Source of the DNA: Lucifuga dentata
Taxonomy: Eukaryota; Chordata; Actinopteri; Ophidiiformes; Bythitidae
Length of the DNA stretch: 64,000 nucleotides
Assembly: GCA_014773175.1 (NCBI GenBank)
Contig: VXCM01002926.1
Span: forward strand, 1-64,000
Direction: 5' to 3'
This document shows, one piece after another, positions 46,372-59,165 of the stretch. The notes under the pieces were generated by a model. It was not told where the DNA came from. It was given only the letters and a program-made list of their open reading frames with translations, and made no database searches. Within the stretch, counting starts at the first letter, position 1. Each line of letters starts with the position of its first letter. Position numbers and translations under genes: made by a program.

Positions 46372-49078
46372 CATAATCTTGAACGGCTGAGGGTGTCCCT
46401 TGTTAACACGATCTTAATTTTTGCTGTGTTTAACATGACAAGCATTAGAGCTGGGGACTGTCAACATTTTCACATCAGGATTTTGATGTACAATATAATT
46501 ACCCCCAACTAATTAACATGAAATATTACAATTACATATATATAAATATACTGTTGTTGATTATTACTGCTATTTCACGAAATACTGTTCAATTTATACA
46601 GATTTTAACATTTAAGAATATAAAATTTCTCTGAATATATATTGCAGCTTTATGGACTGTTAAATCCACTCACACTTCTACTTAAGTTTTAGTTCTAAAG
46701 TTAGAGTTGATTCATCCAGAAATCATTCAGCCATAAAAGTCACTAAAGTGATTAATAGTGAATATGGTGTAATATTCATGATTTGGTACGTGCTACAGGC
46801 TCATGTGCACCGAGGCACTGTGTGTGCCTCAACATAAAGTTGTGTCTGCAACACAATCAGTTGCAGGATGCTAATCCATCCATCTATTCACTATCAGTAA
46901 ATACTCATTTTAGTTGCCATTTCCTGTACGCCATTTTGATCATTTTATGTTGTAAATGAATGAAAATTAAAGTATAACTTCACACCAAATCCACTTTTTT
47001 GAGTTTTTAACATGTATGTGAAGCCTGCAATAATTCCAGTGTTTCCCATATGCGAAACTTGGGCAGCTTGCCCAGGTTTCTGAAGACCCACCCAGGTTTC
47101 GTGGGATGACCCAGTCTTAAAAACAATACAACTCCGACTCACACGCGCACATACATAAGCGAAAGCAGAGATGTCTCCGAATGTCCGACTGCAGCACTAT
47201 CTGTGTGCATCTTGTTTTGCCTGCGCAAATAAATGCTGTCTTTTTTAAATGCTTTATTTTTTTAAATGCTGTATTAAATTTTAAATGTTGTATTTTTGAT
47301 GTGTGCTATTCATAAGTTTGTTAGCTAGTGCTGTGCTAGCAAGTGTTAGCATACTGTTCAATTGTAATTGATAAGCCTTTACTCTTAATTTCAGCAGCAT
47401 TTATATCCTAAAGTTTCCACTATGTGAAATACTTGGAAATGTATGTTTATTATTACGAAGTTTTCAGCAGAAAAGTTGTGCATGTTAAAGATGCTGACTG
47501 TTTTTCAAACCTAAATCTATGACAGCCTTTCATATTCAAACTTAATTCCCATTCTTCTTCCATTTCTACAAATCTAATATTTTCAAAATCTAATCCTTTA
47601 GTTGTATGTTAGCAGCGTGAGTGTGTGTGGTTCCTCACCCAGAATCATGGAGACAGTCTTCATCAGGTTGAACACGGTCTCTTTCTGTCTCATATGGTTT
47701 GTGTGCTGCGACATCTGCTTGCTCTTGTGCCTCACATACAGGAAGATCCTGGTGTAGACGGCCAGCATGATGGAGAAGGTCAGCAGGTTGAGAACGGCCC
47801 AGAACACCAGGTAGCTGCGGCTGTACATCGGCGCCATTGTGGAACAGTTCTCCAGGTCACACAGACAGTGCCAGCCCATGGTGGGAACCAGGCCCATAAT
47901 TATGGCCACCATCCAGATGCCCAGCATGAGCAGCACCACGCGGCGGTTGCTCATGGTGCTGTGCAGCTGCATGTTGAAGATGGTTTGGTGACGCTCCAAG
48001 GCCACCGCCAAGAGGTTGAGGACGGACGCTGTCAGACTCGTGTCAATCAGGCCTTGCCGCACAAACCAGCGGTGCTTGGACAGCTTGATGGTCCAGGGAC
48101 CAGTATGAAACATCAAGAAGAGGTAGGACACACCTGGTGAGAGGCAAGACAGGATTTAATTATACAGATATTTATTATGCAATTATTATACATATCTACA
48201 AGTAAAAATACATATAATAGCATGAGTTTTGTTTCTTTTTGCATATCTGCCACTGTATACACCAGTACCAATGCTTTTGTGATAATAATAACAATAATAA
48301 TAATAATAAACTTTATTTATATAGCACTTCTCAAAACTGCAGTTACAAAGTGCTTCACAGAGAAGGAACAACAAACATCAATCCACAGAATCACACCAAA
48401 ACATGATGCCAGAGGGGGGAAAAAAANAAAAAAAAAAAAAAAACACAGACACGCACACCCCTCTCACTCTGGGTAAGTAGGTGAGATAGTACAATAAGCA
48501 TGCAAATTACACAAGCAAAGGCAGGCTGTAATGTGAACACATGCAGAGCTGTTGAGCGAGTATGTATAACAAGTGTGTCATCGCAGTAATTATTGTCACC
48601 TGAACGTTTGAGATCGCCACATTACTGTCCAGGTAGTAAGAATTTATAATATGCTGAGGTAGGAACACTAAAACTAGATAAATAACTCAGATTGCTGTTT
48701 AAACTACTGTAGGTGTGGTTGTACTACAGACCAGTTGGTATAAGTATTACAAGCAGACATATTAAACTACGAGTACATGCCAGTAGCAATAATAGTACTA
48801 TTAATATTAATTAGCCACATACCTGAGAATAGGTCTGCCAATGCCAGGTTTCCCAACAGGTAGTAGATGGGAAAGTGGAACCTCCGGTTTTTGCAAATGG
48901 AGATTATAACCAAAAGGTTAGAAAAAATAACAACGAAACACACTCCCATGCCGAGACTGACAATCACGTAATCACGCGGTCGCCAAAAATTACTGATGTT
49001 CTTGCCACTCTTGTCGTAGAAAAATTTGACACTTTGGTTGAAGTAGCATCCTTCTGTGTCGTCAGTCTGCGTATCCAT
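45179..49078 (-). CDS. lpar2: Lysophosphatidic acid receptor 2-like GPCR
   Basis: Three coding exons, 49078-48823, 48133-47639 and 45483-45179, join in phase to 1056 nt, or 351 residues, the same length as human LPAR2. The N-terminus has glycosylation sites NQSV and NISN. TM1 is followed by NRRFHFPIYYLLGNLALADL. TM3 carries RQGLIDTSLTAS, where the Arg-Gln pair is the LPA-selective ligand contact of this family. The DRY position is ERH (LERHQT), as usual for LPA1-3. TM6-7 hold CWTPGLVVLLLDGLGC and NPIIYSFRDKDM, then a Cys cluster (CCWCRC) likely to be palmitoylated. The intron inside TM6 is a hallmark of LPAR1-3. WRPRDYVIVSLG, YLFLMFHTGP and LLLDGLGC favour LPAR2 over LPAR1 and LPAR3. It acts at the plasma membrane through Gi, Gq and G12/13. 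The last exon may have an alternative end (see 42474-42563). Confidence 0.92.
46339..46369. repeat. (GT)n microsatellite in lpar2 intron
   Basis: About 15 GT units, within the intron that interrupts TM6. Confidence 0.9.
46967..47040. mobile_element. Fragment of the 370-bp TTAA-ended MITE family
   Basis: TTAAAGTATAACTTCACACC followed by aaatccacttttttgag and, further on, atgtgaagcc matches the left part of the element at 20042-20411. The right end is not visible, so this is a fragment inside an lpar2 intron. Confidence 0.6.
48300..48365. repeat. Common fish interspersed repeat tail (tttatttatatagcac type)
   Basis: The string tttatttatatagcacttc followed by caaagtgcttcacag is a widespread teleost repeat end, as I remember from fish genomes. 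A related piece is at about 54008-54058 and a looser one at about 59403-59455. The class (LINE tail or SINE) is uncertain. Confidence 0.5.
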
Positions 49079-49287
49079 GTTGAGATATTTATGAGGGGAG
49101 GGAAGATTGGATGAGGTCTGTAAGGGCCTTTTTTTAAACGCAGCTCTGATGCTAAGGGTTTTATTAGGGCGTCATTCAGCGTCGCCCTGTCTGCTGGGTT
49201 GAGGTCGGCATGCCGTCAGATGGTGACAGGAAGTGTCCGATCTGAAGCCTTTATTTTTGTCTGGGATGCGGGCAGCTCCTCTTCATT
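49079..49287 (-). promoter_or_regulatory. Probable lpar2 5' UTR part of the first coding exon
   Basis: A clear acceptor (tttctccacag|aatgaag) at 49288-49289 on the minus strand precedes about 210 bases that lead to the lpar2 ATG. This implies an upstream non-coding exon. The leader contains short upstream ATGs. Confidence 0.5.
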
Positions 49288-50116
49288 CTGTGGAGAAATA
49301 CATTATTAGTTTAGGAAATCTATACTGTGTGACTTTATGCCAAAACAATACAAATTAAGGGCTGCCCAATAATTTAAAGTTCATCTCAATTCATATTCAT
49401 ATGTGATTTGAATTAATAAAGAAGGCAATGCAACTGCACTTTGATTACCAAGAGCAGCTGTTGTTGTGTATCTGTGTTTTTTTTGTGTTATACAGTCTCG
49501 CTGCATATTTACTCTTATTAAACTTCTGTGCTCTGATATTTAACCTCATTTCTGGACAGCAGCTCACCCACATTCTTTTTGCAATTTAATGCAACAAAAT
49601 CCACAGCTTAATGCAAATACCAGATACACTTTTCAGTTTTAACAATGGATGATGCAAATAAACAGCAGGCTTAGACACCGTTTTTTTTTTTTTTTNTTTT
49701 TTTTTTTTTTGTTTTTTTGTAAAAACTGTAAAAGCAGCAGCATCTGTCTGAGGCAGCAGAGAAGCAAACAGGAGAGAGACACATTTGGTAAACTAAGATT
49801 AGGACAAATGATGGTTTCTGCAGCTTCTGCTGATGTACTGGCTAATAATAAACCTTCAGTGAGCTGTTCAGATAAAGTACATTTGTAATTTCTGCTGGGT
49901 ATGTGCATTGTGTTTGTATAACGTTTGTATGAGTCACACTTGGCCTTATCTGAGGTCACGTGACATCAACAGAAACTCTTCTCATAATAAAAGAGTTTCA
50001 GTCACAGTGTTTGCAGCTTTGTGCTGATGAATATATTTTGTGATTTGTACAAATTTTCCATGTTTCCATATTCTTGTTTTAATTTAGGTTCCATTTTGAA
50101 ACTTTTGCTATGGAAC

Positions 50117-51002
50117 TACTGTGCACGCTGAGTGAAAACAGGCCACTTTAGGTACCATGTCCTTAAAGCCCCATTACTAACAGTCTGCTGTGTTTTGATT
50201 GGCCAACATAGCAGATACTGGCCAAATGCTTGCTAGCTTTGTAGTTTGTGGGTGTGTTACGTTGAAGTAAACACGTTAAAGAAACATACCAGTGATTTTG
50301 CATGTTTGAGCACATAAGTAAAACCCACGTTATGTTATTGCCAACCATTTTCCAACACATACTACTGAAGTGGTAAATATCAGTATTGTTTTTCCTACTT
50401 TCCAGACTGCCACCGGGTTTAGTTCATTCCAGTACTCTACAAAAATCAACATGCTTAAGACATGTCATCCATCACAGCCAATGAAATGTCTATTAACTGT
50501 TTTTGTCAAAGTTGCTGTCGAAGTAAAAATGGCCAAGGAATATAGTCCCAGGAGAAGATGGCTTTTACACAGAAATTAAAATGACCATGCCTTCTACACA
50601 CGTGCATAATTGGTAGCAGACAAAACATTGAATTTTAAAGGTAGTGTATCACCTGAACATTTTATTTTGAAAGATTTGGGGATTTGGCAAAATTACACAA
50701 AACTAAAATACAGTTTTATGTTTTGGAAAATGGTTAGCAGTAACGTAACATATATATGGGTAGTATTCATTGGGCTCTAACATGCAAAATCACCAGTATG
50801 GTCCTTTAACCTAGTAAAGGAGTAATCAAAGCAAAGCGTTTCGGGTTGTTCTGGACTTCAGGTTTTGACTTACTGTAAGCAGGTGTGAACCTCAAGTTTA
50901 GAAAACTTTGAAAATATCAAATTAATACTCTGCTCTGAGAAAAAAAAAAAAACAGGTAAAATATCAAAAATAAATAAAAAGCAAAATATGTCCCCTTTAA
51001 AC
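50117..51002. mobile_element. Second MITE family, copy 2, split by a nested insertion
   Basis: The left part (ctgtgcacgctgagtgaaaacaggcc) and right part (ggtgtgaacctcaagtt, ending atgtcccctttaa) match the element at 43742-44102, but they are separated by a complete copy of the long-TIR MITE at 50276-50809. The extreme left end is lost or diverged. Confidence 0.65.
50276..50809. mobile_element. TTAA-ended long-TIR MITE, copy D (nested)
   Basis: It starts TTAAAGAAACATACCAG and ends ATGGTCCTTTAA, with gcatgtttgagcac and the reversed counterpart tctaacatgcaaaatcacc. It is inserted within the second MITE family, so it is the younger of the two here. Confidence 0.8.
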
Positions 51003-53551
51003 TAAGTTGTGCTAATCATGTGGCTATTATATAATTAAGTAGGAGCTGATAAGATGAGGTCAGGAGGCTGATTCTGGATGCTTGGCCATCTTTGCTGTAG
51101 TTTTCAAAAACATATTTTGCCTTTAAAGAATAATTGATGTGGAACTAATTTGTTGTTAAGACCTTAGTCTGAGCAGTTCAACCTGTTTTTTTTTTTAACC
51201 TAGCAGATCTGCCACGCAAGAATCAACTACTTTAAAAAAATATAGTTTACGTAAGCTTAATTGTGTTTGTTTTTAAAGATTTTCACACCAAAAAAAGTTG
51301 TTTTTAACCATTCAGGTATCATTCAATTTAAGTCAGTTTCTGCTGATTGTTTTTGTCTCTGCAAACCCACAGTATTTCCTGTCAGAGCTCCTCAAAGTAA
51401 GTAAAAAAAAGTTTTAAAAAAGATAAAAACGAGGTACTTTTGCTGCATATGTGATTTTTATAATTCCCCCCTCCCCCAAAATTAAACACAGCATGTGCAG
51501 AAAATACACAATAGACCACTTTTACAAAACTACCATGTTAAAGAATCATCATCTCTAAGACAGGAAATCTGAGCCAAAAGACCAACAGCTGAACAGGCAA
51601 AAGTTTGTGAGCGACACTGGAATCAAAACCAGCCATGACGAGGAAATTAATTCAAACCTCGTTTCAAAAGACACATCCCAAACGAGGCCGACAACAATGA
51701 GCTTTAATCCTCTATTTACGGTAAACTTGCACAGACCACATGATGGGTTTTGAATCAACAAAATTCCCTCACACACCATCCCATTCGCTCTGATAATCAG
51801 AGCCAGCACAGTGCACACAACACACACACACACACACACACACACTCCAAGTTCATCTCTCTCAAACAATGGAAACAGCAGAGCAGCTCAAGTGGAGACA
51901 CACCTCACAATTACACAATCCAGCTATGTAACTCAATCTCCAATCCAAACATGAACAACACGCACACACACACAGGGAGCCTCAGTGACTCTCTCAAACC
52001 AAGAGATACCAAATCAAAAACCGAATCGGAATGAAAATGTGAGAGACTTGAGAATGAATGATGGGAAATGCACAATGGGAAGAAAATGGTCTGATTAAGG
52101 CAACAATGCTAAATATTTCAGTAAAGTCAAAAAAAAAAAAAGTATAGTGAGAGATGAAAAACCAGCAATGAGTCAAAACAAGTAGAGGACTTGGCTGATT
52201 AGGAATGCTAACAGACAATTTGTGGTGTGCATTCATTTTTGTGTGTTAGTGTCATCGACAAAAAAATGCCAAAAAGTTCCTGTGTGTGTGTGATTCAGAG
52301 AGGAAATAACAGATGTGAATTCTTATGTAAAGAAAAGTTCTTCCCAAATTTAAATGAAAGCAGCATTTCAGATGAGAATGCCTGAACTCAACACCCACAT
52401 GTCATCCATCACTTTTTTCATATTTTTTGCATTGTCCCTCAAAATGATGTACACACACTGCTCGTCTATTTTCCAGCACCTCCTCGATTTCCTGTGATAT
52501 GTGCTCAGATGTGTGCAACCCACTTAGCTATTTAGAGTGAAAAACCACGAGAGATGAAAACACATCACCTGTATAATGTAATGACCAACAGCTCAACAAT
52601 GACATCAGGCAACATCTTCACTCCAAATGTTGGTAGAAAAATTAACAACTTTTTGTAACTCTCCAACAGCAACGTTTCTGTATGCCTAGATCGTAACGTA
52701 GTCGTAACGTGGCTCCAAAAACTCCATTAGACGGCAAAAACCAACGTTTTCCACCAGTGAAATGGGCTGTTCATCACAACAATAAATTCAACCACCTTCT
52801 CCGTGATTTTCTTTGCCTTAGTTATCAAAGTGCCTCAGTTAAACTTCTCTTGTGTTTGAGAAGCAACCTGCAGCGTTATCTGTCTTTGCCTCGTTCAGCC
52901 ATGCAAACTCATCCTATTCTGTCACACATTTCTTTTTAGGTACTTTAACATGCTGGTCATGTTTAAAGCAGTTCTTATCTTGTGAAATACTTGCATTGCA
53001 AATTTCACAATAGCTGCTACTATAGTAACTGTAAAACAGTTCCACACTGCAGACATGATCTTGACAAGATGTTGCAGGAAGTGCTGAACATTTGTTTGCA
53101 CTATTGTAAAGGAGGGCAGTAGAGAGTTTATAACATACAGCAGCTCAGGTGAATGAAGCACAATAGATTAAAGTAAACAAAGGATCTGATTGTTTGTTGG
53201 CTCTATTGTAGCCGATACGGATACATTAAAATAAGCCCGGATCGGCTCAAGTACTGATACTTTGGATCAGCTGCAGATCTGTGTGTCCTTATATCAACTT
53301 TAGATACCACAGATATTTTGGAAAACGTTCATTAAAATAATGCCTCAGTTTTGTGACATTTGTTTCACTCTCTCAAGGTTAAATGTGGCACAGTACATAA
53401 AAAACAGCAGGATACTCAGACAAGAAAGAGAGAGAAATATGTTCACTGGTACACAAAAAGATCTATATTTACATGTTGTTCAATTTTCAATTCAATACAA
53501 CTTTATCCCTCTAGGAGCAAATGTTTAGAACAGCTCATCATAACATACCAC

Positions 53552-53582
<31 letters not shown>

Positions 53583-56500
53583 AACAACATGAAAAAGAAA
53601 CATCTGGCACCCAAACGCTAAATGCGACCAAAAGCTAAAGCTAAATGCTAAATATGTATGTCAAAACACAACGAATAAATACACATCAATAACAACGAGT
53701 AAACATGAAGAAGAAAAACACATAACACCTAAAAGCTAAATATGGACTGAAACAATCCATACATAAGAACAATGAATACCAGATTAAAAAGGAGAACAGA
53801 TAAAAAGAAATACCACTACAAAACATTTAATAATCGAACTGCAGCAGGGATAAAGGACTTTGAGTAACGGTTGGTTTTACACACAGGTAAACCATGACGT
53901 CATTGTGCATGGATTTGTGTCACAGGTGTCAACAGTAATACAGACTATGTTTCATGCTGCATGAAGCAACAACAGAATCCAGGCAAAATCTAACCTTGGA
54001 CTGTACATAAGATTTATTTATACAGCACTTTCCTAAACAAATGTTATACAATGCTGCACAAGCCAATAAAGCTGTAGTAAGTAAAAGAATTATTAAAAAA
54101 CACTTTTTTTAATTTTATGTTATTGCCACAGATTGAGATAGTGTTAAGTCATCATTATAAACTTCTATTTGATTGTACATGAATCAACGTCAGGAGAGAT
54201 CACAAAAGCTCCAACTGACAGTGTGGAACAAAAATGGGTCTTAAAGGTAAAGACGCAAGAAGAAAAGAATAAAACTCTGAATACTGTCATTTAAACTGCT
54301 TGGTTAATTGCTTGGTTAGTGTACAGAGAAACTGAGCAACAAACATCCATTTATATTAACAATTTCTGCCTTCCAGACAGAATAGAGGGCTTTGCAGCTC
54401 ATTTTTATAATTTTATCAGGAGCAATAAAACCATATTCTTGTGGCAGGGACTATGCACCCGTTGTGACTTTAGTCCTGATTACTTTACAGTTTGAAGAAA
54501 CAATGTGGCTGCAGGTGCAGGAAGAAGCTGCTGACAGAATTTGACAGTTTACGACATCAGACATATTGTTCGGTCTGATTGACACATTTTTCAGTCTACT
54601 TACAAGTGTTTACTTGAACCTACTAAAACATTTCCCGTTTTACTGCACATAACATGATTATTTCATCGTGGAAGTTCTATAAAGAAATGGACTTAAATGT
54701 TTTTTTTTTTTTTTTTTACAGTGGATCTGAATTGTCTCCCTCTAGTTGTTAAAAATTAATCTTATTCCTGAGTGTAACTGTTAATATCATCTTTGATTTA
54801 TTTATTTATTTATTTTTGATTGTTTTGGACTTGTAGTTGTCTTGCGTTTTTTTGATTTGAGGAGGTTTTGGTGGACTATGTTTGAATGTCCTGGGGAGAG
54901 TTTCTTACCTCTCCTGCACCGGAAATATGATTTTATTCTTTTAAAACTACATGCATAATATGTTTCATTTTTACTGTGAATGATGATGCGTAAGATCTTT
55001 TGTCTTTTATATGTTTGTCTGATAAACTAAATAAACTAAACTAAGTATCCAGACAAAAAAAATAGAATGGAAATGCTTTGATGATAATAGAGCATTTATG
55101 TGGATAATTCAAAAGACCTCCATGTTTGAGCTGCGTGTCCAAGAACAGACAAACCGCTGTTCTCTCTGGTAGTATCACTTCTACTTCTGCTGCATGTGGT
55201 TCTAAGGGGCTGGACATGCATAATGTTTGTTGTCAGGGTGTTTGTGTGTGAATGGAATGGGCTGAATCAGTAAACACTATTTTGAATGCAAACCAGTCAT
55301 TACTGGAGCAGCCACACCCGCTGTCGTCTTCCTCCTCTCTCTCTCTTTCTCTCTTTCTGCAAGGAGATGCTTACATCAGCTTCAGCAAGTACTGATTTGG
55401 AGTGGTAAAGAATCACCCCACCCTTACACACGCACATGCACACACACACTAGCCAACAAGTCTGCATTGGATGTGGTTGTTGTAGAGTGAGCGATACAGA
55501 TTTCAATGCCATGCAGTTAGGTTTGATGGTATTTGCTGCACTACTTCTTCTTAGTCTGATCTCTGATTCCTGGTAAAAAGTGAAATTCTGCTCATCTCTT
55601 TAGGAACAATGTGCACGTGTTTACATTAACTGCTATTATCTGTCCATATAGCTGTGAAGTAAGAACAGGCAACTGCTGGAATCTTGTGAAAAATGTCCAC
55701 CTTGAACTTAACCTAACTCGTTTAATTTTGAGACACATGCACAAGACTTCCTCTCCCTCATCTTACAGAGAAACTAATGTGGTCCATGTGGCTTTTCTTG
55801 CTGCAGAACCTTTTCGCATAACAAGATACATGACTGCAGAGAAAAGTACCAACGAAACTTCCCATTTCCTCCTGCAGATCTGCAAACAGGAGATGACAGA
55901 TAACTAACTAGTCTATACCAAAGCCGTTATGAGAATGAAAAAAAGTATTTGTATCACTTAAGAACAAGTGATACACTGTATTGTAGCTTTGTGCATTTAA
56001 ATTAATAAATGTCTAAACTTAGTGAATAATGTCTCCAATAGGGAAACAGATTCCTTGGAGCTGTCGCAGTGTTGCTGGTCTCATTTCTCAGGATGAGGCA
56101 TCTTCCTGTTTACTGCAGGTTTGCCTTTGAATGACAATACCTGCCTCCAAACTATTGTCTACATACTGAATGTTCTCAGTTTCCTCTCATGGACTCTCAG
56201 GCAACATGTTATAGTATCCTTCCTTCCCTGCGGGACACAGATCATCCTATGCAGCTCACTAACCTCCATCAGCATCAACATCTATGTTAAACATGTGGCA
56301 TGAAAGTGACTGAACTGTCCCAACCCACAAATAAAGTTGCAACTACTGACTTTTTAATCCATTAACTGATTACTACTTATTCAATTAAACATTTGATCAA
56401 TAAAATAGTGACAAATACCCATCATTTGGTGACATCTTTAAATTTGGTCTGAACATCAGCTAAAAACCCAAATGGATTCAATTTACAATGATATGAAACC

Positions 56501-57318
56501 GATAAAAACGCCGCCATGAGCAGATCTTCGACATTTTACTTGATAAATTACTATTTTTGATTAATTTTCTGTTGACTGATAATCCAGTAAACTACAGGAT
56601 AATGTGGTCAGTTCAAATGAATGATACTGTAAATGATTTTTCTGCATTCTTTGTGTCACCTGGGCAAACACAGTCGTGAGAATGGATGAGGGGAAGATTG
56701 CTAAAGAAAAAAAAAAAGTGAAACAATTTTATCACCTGATGAGAGTTTGAAAGTGAAACATGGCAGAAAGAGTGGAGTGCACAGTGCTTTCAGCCACAGC
56801 AGGACAAAGGTGAGATCGTATAGCAGCAAGGAAAACACTGGGAGTGTGAGTGTATGTTCAGACTGTAATGAACTCCACGCACCCACCGAGACAGAGCAGA
56901 TGCTTCAGCATGTTAATGAGTGGGGAAAAAAACCCCGAACAGGCGCAAAACAGAAGAAAAGCTCAAACTATGTTCCAACAACACGCATTTCAAACTCATA
57001 CACCTCACATTCAACACAAGGGCAATTACTCACGTAGTAGTAGTTAATCTTAACTCACCTTTCCTTGTATTTTGTAACTTGTTTATCGAGAAAATCCAGA
57101 TAGGAGGCCTCGTCAGGTTGTCAGGCAGTTAGCTATTTGTCGTACCTGTGCGCATTCCAACGCCCTTTGAACAAAAGGTGGAGAAAATTAAACGCGCTTA
57201 ATATTTTACTCTCTCATTCTAGCGGAGTTCCAGTCCACGCTTTTGTCTTTTCTTTTTTCAGAAAGAGCTAACTCAAGGGGACTTTCTCTCTTCGCTGCGT
57301 GGGGTCCGGTGGTGTTAC
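51003..57318. other. Probable lpar2 upstream intron, no coding exon supported
   Basis: AT-rich sequence between the lpar2 coding exons and the promoter-like block near 57.4 kb. It contains a (CA)n array at about 51820-51845, a long A tract at about 53551-53579 and a repeat tail at about 54008-54058. Frames of 60-100 codons occur (for example 55611-55907 plus) but lack convincing coding features. Confidence 0.4.
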
Positions 57319-57500
57319 CTGTGGGCGCTGAGTTTACGCGTGCGGACGCAGAAAGGGCGCGGCAGTCCCGCGCTCCGCGGCTGTTGCTTTTTCACAAAGG
57401 AGCAGTCTGAACGTTTGCTGTCTGCTCATTCCGCCTGAGAGCCACGTGCCCCGCCCACAGCGTCTCCCATTGGATGACTACGAGGAGGAACAGCCAATGA
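57319..57500 (-). promoter_or_regulatory. Probable promoter and non-coding first exon on the minus strand (lpar2)
   Basis: This is the most CpG-rich stretch of the right half. Read on the minus strand it has two CCAAT motifs (plus-strand attgg at 57469-57473 marks a direct one; ccaat at 57494-57498 an inverted one), a GC box (plus-strand ccccgccc, 57449-57456) and a CACGTG E-box (57443-57448). GC-rich sequence follows, ending at a strong splice donor (ccacag|gtaaca) at 57319/57318. The orientation matches lpar2, whose first coding exon starts with a splice acceptor. The link is inferred and unproven. Confidence 0.5.
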
Positions 57501-58028
57501 AAGGCAGAGCAGTGAGGTGATTGACAGTGTGAGCACTTCGGATTGTATTCAATTTTGTTTGTGTTGGGAGCTAAATGTTTGATGTTGCAGGTTAGGTCTT
57601 TATATTTCTCTATAGTGATGAGGAATATGATGGAAAGGCAACACAAGGCAAGAAAAACATACACAGCCGGCAAGCCTTATTTTGGAGACCAAAACACACT
57701 TAATTATTTAAATGCTCAATAAAGTCACATATTTATTAGGATGGCATTCCATTCCTTTACTTTTTCTGTAATATCAGGGCGAAAAAAATCAGTCTTTAGT
57801 TTTTTAGTATGGAATTCAGCTTTATTTCTGTTGTTAGGGTTAAACATAGTCTGCTAGAGCAGGGCCGTAACCAGGATTTTAGAGGTTCTGAGTGCTGAGT
57901 CCAACCCCTCACCCCCACNCCCCCCCAGTCCGCACCCCACTGCCCTCAGAAATGTTTGAACAATTAATTTTTTAAAAAGTGTAAAAGTCTGATTTTATTT
58001 TCAGACATTTAACTATTTCATTTAGTGA
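57501..58028. other. Intergenic, no gene seen
   Basis: Short AT-rich stretch with a C-run join (N at about 57919). No supported coding sequence. Confidence 0.4.
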
Positions 58029-58614
58029 TTAAAGGAGGATACACATGATTTTTGATGTTTGAACCTAATAAATGAAACCTATACACATGTACACATACAG
58101 TACACATGCTGCCAACCATTTTCCAAAACATGCTACTGAAGCAGTAAATATCAGAATTGTTTTTCCTATCTTCCAGACTGCCATTGGTTTCAGTTCATTC
58201 CAGTGCGCCATAAAAATCAACTTACAGAGACTTGAAACGTGATTGAGATAAGTAATCCATCACAGCAAACACGTCTATTACATTTTTTGTCAAAGTTACT
58301 TAATTTAATCGATCCAACACGGAGCTACACAGAAAAAGAAAATGTATGTCTCCACCAGGGAATATAGTCCTGCAGGAGAAGACTGCTTTTACCATGAAAT
58401 GAAAACAACCATGCCTTCTACAATCATGCATTAGTGTTAGCAGGCAAAAACACTGAATTTTAACTTAATTTTAACATTTGATTTTCAATGATTAGGATAT
58501 TTGGCAAAATAACACAAAAACTAAAGTACGCTGTTATGTTTTAGAAAATGGAAACTTAATGTATATGCACTATTTATTTGGCTCAAATATACAAAAATCA
58601 TTGGTCCTTTAAAA
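58029..58614. mobile_element. TTAA-ended long-TIR MITE, copy E
   Basis: It starts ATTAAAGGAGGATACAC and ends ttggtcctttaa. It shares internal blocks with copies B-D: ttccagactgccattggtt, atccatcacag, gatccaac and tatagtcctgcaggagaag. Confidence 0.75.
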
Positions 58615-58689
58615 AAACAAATAGTTTTTGTATGTTACTGAATCCTGAAAATCGATCCATCCTATCTCTTTATCCACTTATTTTGTACA

Positions 58690-59165
58690 GGCCTGCAGAA
58701 GGCTGGAGCCTATCCCAGCATCCATTAGGGCAGAGGCAGGGTTCACCGTGGACAGGCCTAACACATAGAAACAGGTCAACTTTTCCATGCTCATATTCAC
58801 ACCTACTGACACTTTTTGAACAGAGTACACAGAGTAAAGCCATGCTTTTGAAAAAAAAAAAAAAATCCATTTATTGTTTNCTCTGGAGCCTATCCCAGCA
58901 GTCATTGTGTGAGAGGCGGGGTACACCCTGGACAGGTTGCCAGTCTATCGTAGGGCTGACACATAGAGACAGACAAACTCATTCACACTTATGGGCAATT
59001 TAGAGTCTCCAATCCACCTGACCTGCATGTCTTTGGAGGTGGGAGGAAGCCAGAGCACCCGGAGGGAACCCACACAGACATGGGGAGAACATGCAAACTC
59101 CACACAGAAAGGACCCGGTCAGATTCAAACCCAGGACCTTCTTGCTGTGAGGCAACAGTGCTATC
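58690..59165. repeat. LINE-tail type interspersed repeat, two joined copies
   Basis: The phrases ctggagcctatcccagc, gaggcggggtacaccctgg, gggcaatttagagtc, ggaggaagccagagcaccc and gaacatgcaaactccacac are those of a very common fish and amphibian repeat, which I recall as a LINE 3' tail, possibly RTE-type. It begins at about 58690, stops, and restarts after the N at about 58880, so two copies or one interrupted copy are present. A shorter related piece (gggcaagaggcgggatacatcctagacaccctg) is at about 62288-62322. Confidence 0.7.

Noticed and set aside
47625..48140. Plus-strand open frame of 171 codons
   Set aside because: It is antisense to lpar2 exon 2, which has clear GPCR motifs and correct splice sites.
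55611..55907. Plus-strand frame of 98 codons
   Set aside because: The translation has no recognisable domain, and there is no promoter or splice evidence. A chance frame is likely.
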